Origin: Thioploca sp.
GTDB taxonomy: Bacteria > Pseudomonadota > Gammaproteobacteria > Beggiatoales > Beggiatoaceae
Reading direction: 5' to 3'
NCBI GenBank assembly: GCA_012032555.1
Contig: JAAUSR010000019.1
Span: 16,175-80,174, forward strand
Length of the DNA: 64,000 bases
A model generated the notes under the pieces. The model was given only the letters and a program-made list of their open reading frames with translations. It searched no databases and was not told where the DNA came from. The stretch's first letter is position 1. Every line of letters starts with the position of its first letter. This document shows, one piece after another, positions 57,314 to 64,000 of this stretch. The position numbers and the translations under genes were made by a program.

Positions 57314-57617
57314 TGATAGGATTGATATTAACTATTTATTTTACAGTTAAAACTAAACCAGTGGATAATACAATCTGAATTTAATCCATTAGATTTTTAA
57401 ATTAACTTAATTGATATCATTCGAACTATATCTAATGAAATCTGGTTAAAATCATTCGTTTTGATAAAAAAAATATATTATGGCAAAATATTTGTTTTTT
57501 CCTTAGTAACGGATGGAAAATTATAGGGGTATAGTTATTGCATAAATTAAGGTAAGGCAACATATCTATGTTCAAGGTATCATCTCAACTACTAACTTCC
57601 TTTTAAGGAGTGCAACC
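57314..57617. other. AT-rich intergenic region upstream of a small gene
   Basis: Nothing coding is visible. It should contain the promoter for the small gene at 57618, which has its own RBS (AAGGAG at 57605-57610, 7 bases before the ATG). Confidence 0.45.
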
Positions 57618-57836
57618 ATGAAATTCTCAGACGAAGATGTAGAACTGCTTGCAGAACTTTTTGAAGAACAACAGTATCAAGACGAATTAATGTTAGGGTT
57701 GCAAACCATTGATAGCCATATGTTAATTTCATCAAATCAAGATTGGCATCCTGATTTCGCAGAAATTTATAATCAGCTAACTGAATTAGAGGACGGATTA
57801 CCTTATATGCCATACATTAGTTTGGTTAAACATTAG
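57618..57836 (+). CDS. Small acidic protein of unknown function
   Basis: A 72-residue, strongly acidic protein ('SDEDVELLAELFEEQQYQDE', 'LTELEDGLPYMPYISLVKH'). A strong RBS (AAGGAG) and a downstream Rho-independent terminator (57934-57960) show it is a real single-gene transcript. No family is recognised. An acidic helical small protein could be an inhibitor, antitoxin or DNA mimic, but none of these is supported by context. Confidence 0.65.
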   Translation: MKFSDEDVELLAELFEEQQYQDELMLGLQTIDSHMLISSNQDWHPDFAEIYNQLTELEDGLPYMPYISLVKH

Positions 57837-57933
57837 AAATACTAGAAAAATTCTAGTGGGTAGACCGAGTTCCAATAATATTATTCTCCTATAGAATCAA
57901 TTGATTCATTTACCTTCCCAGGTTTTATCAAGA

Positions 57934-57960
57934 CCCACGCCGAAAACGTGGGATTTTTAT
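57934..57960 (+). terminator. Rho-independent terminator after the small acidic protein gene
   Basis: CCCACG-(7)-CGTGGG is a 6-base stem at 57934-57952 followed by ATTTTTATT. It lies about 100 bases after the stop of the small gene on the same strand. Confidence 0.75.
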
Positions 57961-58213
57961 TGTGAATGGGGATTTATTCACTTGTTAATAATTTATAAAA
58001 ATCACTTTCTTTATAAAGAATAAGTAATAACCTCATTTTCTAATATAAGAAAAATCCGGATAGAATTTCGGTTAATCAGTTGTTTTTTAAACCATTTTGT
58101 TTTTTGCATTATGCGATTCTATTTGCATCTCAAAATGCAATTTAGATAATACATGAATCATTTTAGAATTTTGCACATAAAAATAATATTGAAAAATAAT
58201 AATTAATGAATAA

Positions 58214-58774
58214 ATGGATAAAAACAATTTAGAACCACAACCAAAAACTTATTATCTATCCGTTTATAAAACTTATCATCCTCATTTTAAAGAATTAGAA
58301 TTATATGGTGGTCAATATCCCGGTTCACTGATAAATAGCGCTTCTGAACATACTCTTAAAATAAATGAATTAATGAATTTAGGGATAACCACAACGATTT
58401 GTTTAATAGAGGAATCTGAACAAAAATATTTTTATCCTTATGAAGAAGAAGTCAGAAAGAATCAATCAACTTTCAAGCGCTGGCATTATCCTATTGTTGA
58501 TATGTCGGTACCCAATAAAGCTTTTATGCAGCAAATTTTAGATACAATCGATATATTAGTAATCCAGCACGAAAAGATTTATATTCACTGTTGGGCTGGA
58601 CATGGCAGAACCGGTACCGTTATGGGATGTTGGCTCAAAAGACATGGCTTTGATAACAAAACAGTTTATCAAAAGTTAATGCAATGGCGAATACAAACCT
58701 TATTTGGCAAAATTTCTTCTCCACAAGTTCAAGAACAATTTATGATGATTAATCACTGGAAAATAAAGGAATAA
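58214..58774 (+). CDS. Dual-specificity-type protein phosphatase
   Basis: The 186-residue protein has a P-loop 'IHCWAGHGRTGTVMGCWL' (HCxxGxxRT signature, catalytic Cys near residue 133) and an upstream general-acid Asp candidate ('YPIVDMSVPNKAF'). This places it in the Cys-based dual-specificity/tyrosine phosphatase group. It has no signal peptide, so it is probably cytosolic. Substrate unknown; it could act on proteins, phospholipids or RNA caps. It is not clustered with a kinase. The region 57837-58213 between the genes is AT-rich and holds only the terminator. Confidence 0.88.
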   Translation: MDKNNLEPQPKTYYLSVYKTYHPHFKELELYGGQYPGSLINSASEHTLKINELMNLGITTTICLIEESEQKYFYPYEEEVRKNQSTFKRWHYPIVDMSVPNKAFMQQILDTIDILVIQHEKIYIHCWAGHGRTGTVMGCWLKRHGFDNKTVYQKLMQWRIQTLFGKISSPQVQEQFMMINHWKIKE

Positions 58775-59341
58775 TGATCCCTAACTAAATTCCATGTTCT
58801 CGTCCAGGTAGCAACTGTTCTTACTATTCATTGATGCTAAACATACCGTTCCATCCTATTCCCAACAGCACACCCTCACCCCATTCAAGAATATAAAACT
58901 TCATAGTGCTCACCCAGCAACTGGAGTAAAGTTCTTTTGAGGTAAATTCATATTTAATACAATCTCCGGTACCGGTTTAATAACCGGCAGGTAAATTCCA
59001 CGGAAGAATTGGAACACCTAACATTCCTTACACCTTCATCCCGTTCAAGAATATAACGCTTCTTAATTCGCCAAGCAATTTCAGCAAAATCGTTTGTTTA
59101 ATGCTCATTCATATAGCCGATCATAGAGTACAGCGAGCACTTGGTGGACGGTGAGTTGTTTTTATCATCGGGATAAATAAATTAGGCTCCAACTCATAAA
59201 AGGATGTTGTTACCACTTTAACAGCTCTATCAATGCGTAAGTTCTATAGCAGTGGGCAATAATATATGAAAGTAAGAAATTCTAAATAATCACAGTGCTA
59301 ATATGTTATTATAACAATATTTTATACCTGAACAGCTGCCT
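58775..59341. other. Intergenic region with a degenerate direct repeat
   Basis: An imperfect repeat of about 50 bases ('TTCAAGAATATAA' core) begins near 58871 and again near 59031. On the minus strand both copies can be read as similar short peptides ('MKFYILEWGEGV' and 'KKRYILERDEGV'), suggesting relics of a decayed gene. A small hairpin CCGGTTTAATAACCGG lies near 58973-58988. No intact gene is visible. The promoter of the RND operon should lie near 59250-59330. Confidence 0.4.
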
Positions 59342-60619
59342 ATGTTTAAGAGAATCTTTCTAACCATAATTTTTTCAGTATTATTTTTAGCCATTGGAAT
59401 AGGTGGTTTCCGTTACCTCGTTAAGACCAAACCACCAAATGTAGCGATCAAACCCCAAGAAAAAGCCTGGACAGTTGCTACTGAGCCCGTTATTTTGCAA
59501 AATTTATCCCCCACGCTTATTTTATATGGACGGGTAGAATCTCCATATACCGCTACACTTCGTGCGGCTTTGAACGCTGAAGTATTAGAAGTCGCTGTCT
59601 TAGAAGGGCAACCGATTGAACAGGGACAACTGCTCGTTCGGTTAGATGAGCGAGATGTTCAGTTACTCGTGGCACAACGTGAAGCGGATCTGCAAGAAAT
59701 CAAAGCCGCCATTGATAGCGAAAACCATATTCATGCTACTAATCAAGCTGCTTTACCCAAAGAAAAAACGCTACTACAACTTGCTCAGAAAGCAGTCGAA
59801 CGTGCTGGCGAACTGGAAAGACAACGAGTTGGTTCACAATCTGCACTAGATGAAGCCAAAGCAGCAGTGGAACGCCAAAATTTGGCGGTTAATAGTCGGC
59901 AATTAGAAATTAATAATCACATCACTCGATTAGCGCAATTGCAGGCTCGTCAAGCACGTGCTCAAGCCTTACTAGAACAGGCACGACTCGATTTCAATCG
60001 CGCTCGAATCACGGCACCTTCAACCGGTATCATGGCTCAAGTGATGGTGGCACCGGGTGATCGAGTTCGCCCTGGTGATGCACTAATCCGGGTCTATGAT
60101 CGGGAAATTTTAGAAGTACGCGCCCAAATTCCTTCAGCATACCAAAGCATTGCCCGTGATTCATTAGCTGCCGGTACCAAGCTGCGTGCCCAAGCCGCTA
60201 GCGGTGATCAATTGCTCCAATTGGTATTACAACGATTAGCGGGTGAAGTCAAACTGGATAGCGGCGGGATAGAAGGTTTATTTCGAGTTAATCAGGGTAA
60301 AAATTTATTACGCTTGGGACAATTTATTAATCTACATTTGCTCTTGCCGCCACAACACCACGTGATAGCAGTCCCATTTGAATCAATTTATGACAACCAA
60401 CACGTCTATAAACTCTCATCAGCGGGACGGATGGTAAAAGTTACAATCAAACGTTTGGGAGAACACACCGACTCAACCGGAGAAACCCGCGTTTTGATCC
60501 AAAGTCCCCAATTAACAATGGGAGAGCAACTCATTGTGACTCAATTGCCTAATGCGGTTGAAGGTTTGAAAGTGATTCCCTATCAAGTATCGACTCAAGA
60601 ACAGCAATCCGTGCAATAA
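59342..60619 (+). CDS. RND efflux system, periplasmic adaptor (membrane fusion protein)
   Basis: The 425-residue protein has an N-terminal membrane/signal segment (about residues 5-25), a lipoyl-like half ('LEVAVLEGQPIEQGQLLVRLDERD'), a coiled-coil hairpin at about 110-215 ('ELERQRVGSQSALDEAKAAV'), the second lipoyl half ('ITAPSTGIMAQVMVAPGDRV') and a C-terminal beta-barrel. It bridges the inner-membrane pump to an outer-membrane channel. The RND permease gene follows after 42 bases. No TolC-type gene is in the window. Confidence 0.93.
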   Translation: MFKRIFLTIIFSVLFLAIGIGGFRYLVKTKPPNVAIKPQEKAWTVATEPVILQNLSPTLILYGRVESPYTATLRAALNAEVLEVAVLEGQPIEQGQLLVRLDERDVQLLVAQREADLQEIKAAIDSENHIHATNQAALPKEKTLLQLAQKAVERAGELERQRVGSQSALDEAKAAVERQNLAVNSRQLEINNHITRLAQLQARQARAQALLEQARLDFNRARITAPSTGIMAQVMVAPGDRVRPGDALIRVYDREILEVRAQIPSAYQSIARDSLAAGTKLRAQAASGDQLLQLVLQRLAGEVKLDSGGIEGLFRVNQGKNLLRLGQFINLHLLLPPQHHVIAVPFESIYDNQHVYKLSSAGRMVKVTIKRLGEHTDSTGETRVLIQSPQLTMGEQLIVTQLPNAVEGLKVIPYQVSTQEQQSVQ

Positions 60620-60661
60620 TTGACGCTATCGACTCTACTTCAAGCATAGAACCTTGTTATT

Positions 60662-63600
60662 ATGTCTTCTTTATCTTCTAGTTTCAAACACCACGATGAT
60701 TTTATCGGGTTATTTGCACAGCACCCGGTTGCTGCCAATTTATTGATGATTATCATGTTATTATCTGGATTTTGGGCCTTAAGTAAACTTAATACTCAAT
60801 TTCTGCCTAATTTTGATTTAAACTTAATTAGCGTGAGAGTTGTTTGGAGTGGCGCCGGTGCCGAGGACGTGGAAACCTCAATTACTTCGCCTATCGAACA
60901 GGAATTGCGGAGTTTAGATAATCTTAAAAAAATGACTTCTACTTCAGCACAAGGCGTTGCTGCTATTTCTTTGGAATACTACGATGGCAGCGACATGAGC
61001 GTGGCGTTAGATCAAGTTAAAGAGCGTGTTGCTTTACTCCGCAATTTACCAACCACTGCCGAAAAGCCAGAAATCAGTACCGCAATTCGTTATGAACTGA
61101 TTGCGCGTTTACTCCTAACCGGGCCAAATGATCCAACTGAGTTACGTCACTTGGTACGACGAATGGAGCAAGAACTGCTGGATCGCGGGATTGCTAAAGT
61201 TGAAGTGGCCGGGTTGCCGGAAGAAGAAATGGCGATTCAGATTCCATCTGCCCGTTTAGAGGAATTAGGTTTAAGCTTGCCCCAAGTTGCTGACAAAATC
61301 GCTGGCATTAGTCGAGATTTACCCGCTGGTTCCATCGGTCGCAACGATGTTTCTAGGCAATTACGCAGTTTAGATCAACGTCGTGAAGAACAAGCGTTTC
61401 TTGATATTCCCCTTGTTGCCGATAAGCAAGGTAAATTGGTAACTATCAGTGATGTTGCTCAAGTTGAACGGCGGCCCAAGCAAGGAGAAGGCACGCTCCG
61501 CCATGACGGTAAACCCGCCGTCGAAATGGAATTATACCGCACTGAACAGAGCGATACCCTCAAAGCCGCTCGTATTTACCAAGAATGGTTGGCAGAAGCA
61601 CTTACCCAGTTACCACCGAACATCCATCTTAAAGCCTACGATGAAAATTGGAATTTGCTCAATGATCGAATCACGTTACTCCTGAAAAATGGGGGAATCG
61701 GCTTGATGCTGGTTATTGCTGCATTATTATTATTTCTCAATACCAAAGTCGCTTGGTGGGTAGCGATGGGTATTCCCATTGCTTTATTAGGTAGTATGGT
61801 AGTGTTACTGGCTCTAGGAGGCAGTATTAACATGGTTAGTCTGTTTGGGATGATCATGACTTTGGGTATTATTGTCGATGATGCTATTGTCGTTGGTGAA
61901 GATGGATTTACCCACTATCAATTAGGAGAGCGTTCGCTACAAGCTGCTGAGGGTGGAGCACGACGGATGTTAGCGCCGGTGGTTGCTTCTTCCCTGACTA
62001 CGGTTATGGCTTTTCTGCCTTTAATGTTTATCAGTGGTATCATCGGTCATATTTTGCGAGAAATTCCTTTAGTGGTCATCTGTGCTCTCACTGCCTCGTT
62101 AATAGAAAGTTTTTTCATTCTACCTGGGCATTTACGTCAAAGTTTCCTCAAGATGCACCATCAACAACCTTCCCGAATACGGCAAATCTTGGAGAATGGT
62201 TTTGAATGGTTTAAAAATCAGTTATTTAGACCGGTAGTGACCATTGCTATAGACTACCGTTGGGTTACTTTGAGCGCAACCTTAGCAATGTTATTACTGG
62301 GCGTGGGATTACTAAAAGGCGGTAGAATTAATTTCACGTTTTTTCCGACTCCGGATGCCGATATGATTACGGCTAATGTCAATTTTGCTGCGGGTACCCC
62401 ACCCACTCGCGTGGATGCTTTTCTGGAACAATTACAACAAACGCTCAATCAAACTGATCAAAATTATGGCGGAAACATTGTCAAAAATGTCGTTGCTCGA
62501 CATGGAATGAGTGCACCAACCGGCGTAGGCATAAGTCAGAGTGGTGATCAATTTGGTTCACTGGTAGTGCAATTGAGTGAACCAGACTCCCGCCAAGTGC
62601 GTAATCATGAATTTATTAAAAATTGGCGAGAACGAGTTGACATCCCACCAGGATTAGAAAACTTTACGATTAGCGAGCGACGCGGTGGTCCACCAGGACG
62701 AGATATCGAAATCCGGTTAAGTGGAACGAGTGCAGATAAATTGAAATCTGCGGCATTAGAATTGAGCGAAGCGTTGAAAACGCTACCCGGCGTTAGTGCG
62801 GTCGAGGATGATCTTCCCTTTGGACGCGAACAGTTAATTTACCGATTGCGTCCAGAAGCAATTGCATTAGGCTTAACCGTAGAAACAGTTGGTCGGCAAT
62901 TACGAGCGGCATTTGATGGTCAGTTAGTCCAAATTTTCCTCGATGGTCAAGATGAAGTTGAAGTGCGAGTTATGTTACCTGACGAAGAACGCTACAATTT
63001 GGCCAGTTTAGAACACTTCATGCTGCAATTACCTAATGGTTCGAGTATACCGTTACTCAATGCCGTGCAATTAACTCCTCGCCGTGGCTTTGAAGCGTTG
63101 CGTCATCATCAGAGTCAGTTAGCCGTATTATTGACAGCCGATGTCGACAAAGAAGTGAGTACTGCGGGTGAGGTATTGGGTACCCTGGAACAAAATATTT
63201 TACCACAGTTAATGAAACACTATGGCTTACAATATTCCTATGAAGGTCGTGCTGCCGAACAAGCAGAAACCATGGCAGATATGAAGCGTGGGGTGATATT
63301 CGCGCTAGCGATGATTTATCTAGTGATGGCTTGGACTCTCGCTTCCTATGGTTGGCCACTCATTATCTTGGTTGCTATTCCTTTTGGTTTAATGGGCGCG
63401 ATTGTGGGACACTGGGTAATGGGAATGAATCTGACCTTACTCTCACTATTTGGTTTCTTTGGACTATCTGGAATTGCCGTGAATGATTCTATTGTGTTAG
63501 TCACATTCTACCGCCAGTTACGCGAAGAAAAGCAGCTGGCAGTGCAACAAGCCTTAATCGAAGCTGCCTGTCAACGGTTGCGAGCAGTACTATTAACTTC

Positions 63601-63781
63601 ATTAACCACGATTGGTGGATTACTGCCAATCGTATTTGAAACGTCACTCCAAGCACAATTTTTGATTCCTATGGCGATTTCCATTTCTTTTGGACTGATG
63701 TTTTCTACCGTGTTGGTGCTCTTAGTGATTCCAGCTTTATTAGGTATTTATGAACTCACCTTTCGCTTGAAAACGAAATAA
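60662..63781 (+). CDS. RND family efflux transporter permease
   Basis: A 1039-residue inner-membrane pump with the AcrB-like layout: an N-terminal helix ('HPVAANLLMIIMLLSGFWAL'), two large periplasmic domains, and two sets of membrane helices. The proton-relay Asp pair is in 'GIIVDDAIVVGEDG' near residue 405. Other blocks are 'FFPTPDADMITANVNF' and 'GLSGIAVNDSIVLVTFYRQLR'. The substrate cannot be inferred; the sequence type is close to proteobacterial HAE/CusA-unrelated exporters without the metal-binding Met cluster visible. It works with the adaptor immediately upstream. Confidence 0.94.
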   Translation: MSSLSSSFKHHDDFIGLFAQHPVAANLLMIIMLLSGFWALSKLNTQFLPNFDLNLISVRVVWSGAGAEDVETSITSPIEQELRSLDNLKKMTSTSAQGVAAISLEYYDGSDMSVALDQVKERVALLRNLPTTAEKPEISTAIRYELIARLLLTGPNDPTELRHLVRRMEQELLDRGIAKVEVAGLPEEEMAIQIPSARLEELGLSLPQVADKIAGISRDLPAGSIGRNDVSRQLRSLDQRREEQAFLDIPLVADKQGKLVTISDVAQVERRPKQGEGTLRHDGKPAVEMELYRTEQSDTLKAARIYQEWLAEALTQLPPNIHLKAYDENWNLLNDRITLLLKNGGIGLMLVIAALLLFLNTKVAWWVAMGIPIALLGSMVVLLALGGSINMVSLFGMIMTLGIIVDDAIVVGEDGFTHYQLGERSLQAAEGGARRMLAPVVASSLTTVMAFLPLMFISGIIGHILREIPLVVICALTASLIESFFILPGHLRQSFLKMHHQQPSRIRQILENGFEWFKNQLFRPVVTIAIDYRWVTLSATLAMLLLGVGLLKGGRINFTFFPTPDADMITANVNFAAGTPPTRVDAFLEQLQQTLNQTDQNYGGNIVKNVVARHGMSAPTGVGISQSGDQFGSLVVQLSEPDSRQVRNHEFIKNWRERVDIPPGLENFTISERRGGPPGRDIEIRLSGTSADKLKSAALELSEALKTLPGVSAVEDDLPFGREQLIYRLRPEAIALGLTVETVGRQLRAAFDGQLVQIFLDGQDEVEVRVMLPDEERYNLASLEHFMLQLPNGSSIPLLNAVQLTPRRGFEALRHHQSQLAVLLTADVDKEVSTAGEVLGTLEQNILPQLMKHYGLQYSYEGRAAEQAETMADMKRGVIFALAMIYLVMAWTLASYGWPLIILVAIPFGLMGAIVGHWVMGMNLTLLSLFGFFGLSGIAVNDSIVLVTFYRQLREEKQLAVQQALIEAACQRLRAVLLTSLTTIGGLLPIVFETSLQAQFLIPMAISISFGLMFSTVLVLLVIPALLGIYELTFRLKTK

Positions 63782-63963
63782 CTATTTAAAATATAATTAA
63801 ACGCTATGTGCAACTTATACCAATTCTGTATTGAAATTAGCCAAATATTCAACATAAATAATTCATTTAAAGACATTAGAGTTGTATCACGAAATTTAAA
63901 ATGCTATTTTGCTAAAAGGAGAATATAAGAAAGAACAAGTTTTGAAAACTTAGGAAACCGGGT

Positions 63964-64000
63964 ATGAAAATGCAATTGACAGAACTCACAACTGAGCGCA
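63964..64000 (+). CDS. Start of a gene cut by the window end, possibly a transposase
   Basis: An ATG at 63964 opens 'MKMQLTELTTER' to the last base. This resembles the beginning of some IS transposases found in related genomes, but 12 residues cannot support a firm call. No RBS is obvious ('GGAAACCGGGT' lies before it). Confidence 0.3.
   Translation, partial: MKMQLTELTTER

Overview
The window looks like chromosome from a sulfur-oxidising gammaproteobacterium, most likely of the Beggiatoa/Thioploca/Thiomargarita group (Thiotrichales). The reasons are an AT-rich sequence with gammaproteobacterial housekeeping genes (dapB, holA, glgP, cysTWA, thiO), a DUF29 protein, many short palindromic repeats of the kind common in those genomes, very large multidomain surface proteins, and a probable thiocyanate dehydrogenase. 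The lineage is an inference. No rRNA, tRNA, CRISPR array or prophage was seen.

Layout. 1-4.6 kb: end of a PAS/histidine kinase gene, a cupin, a broken EF-G-like GTPase and a broken DUF29 gene. 5.1-10.2 kb: a giant exported protein split by one frameshift. 10.7-17.6 kb: glycogen phosphorylase, a secreted RNase T2 (frameshifted), transposase relics, glycine oxidase ThiO and a CYTH-CHAD protein. 17.9-25.2 kb: a TIGR04222-type membrane protein, sulfate importer genes cysT-cysW-cysA without a binding protein, dapB, and a frameshifted GNAT-type acyltransferase. 25.4-30.5 kb: a six-gene operon with two MacB/LolCDE-type ATPase-permease pairs and two paralogous membrane-anchored proteins of unknown function. 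30.6-32.1 kb: a small mobile/defence-like island with a truncated REP-associated tyrosine transposase (RAYT), its probable REP hairpin, a yefM-yoeB toxin-antitoxin pair and a damaged DUF4231 gene. 32.3-34.8 kb: a Tat-exported thiocyanate-dehydrogenase-like copper protein, divergent from a SCO1/SenC copper chaperone. 35.0-49.9 kb: two neighbouring giant secreted paralogues of 1667 and 3132 residues. 50.8-57.3 kb: a HAD-UbiA fusion, a membrane/spermidine-synthase-like fusion, DUF6489, holA and a conserved hypothetical gene. 57.6-64 kb: a small acidic protein, a dual-specificity-type phosphatase and an RND efflux pair.

Main points. (1) The Tat-exported beta-propeller carries the full set of metal-site residues expected of thiocyanate dehydrogenase and sits beside a copper chaperone, suggesting that thiocyanate is oxidised in the periplasm. 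(2) Three giant exported proteins (about 1705, 1667 and 3132 aa) share a C-terminal module, present three times in the largest, that I cannot assign to a named family. It may be a surface-anchoring or sorting module. (3) Six genes-worth of evidence points to recurrent single-base deletions, mostly in homopolymers (two in the EF-G-like gene, one each in DUF29, the first giant protein, RNase T2 and the acyltransferase). This suggests sequencing error more than gene decay, so these genes may be intact in the organism.
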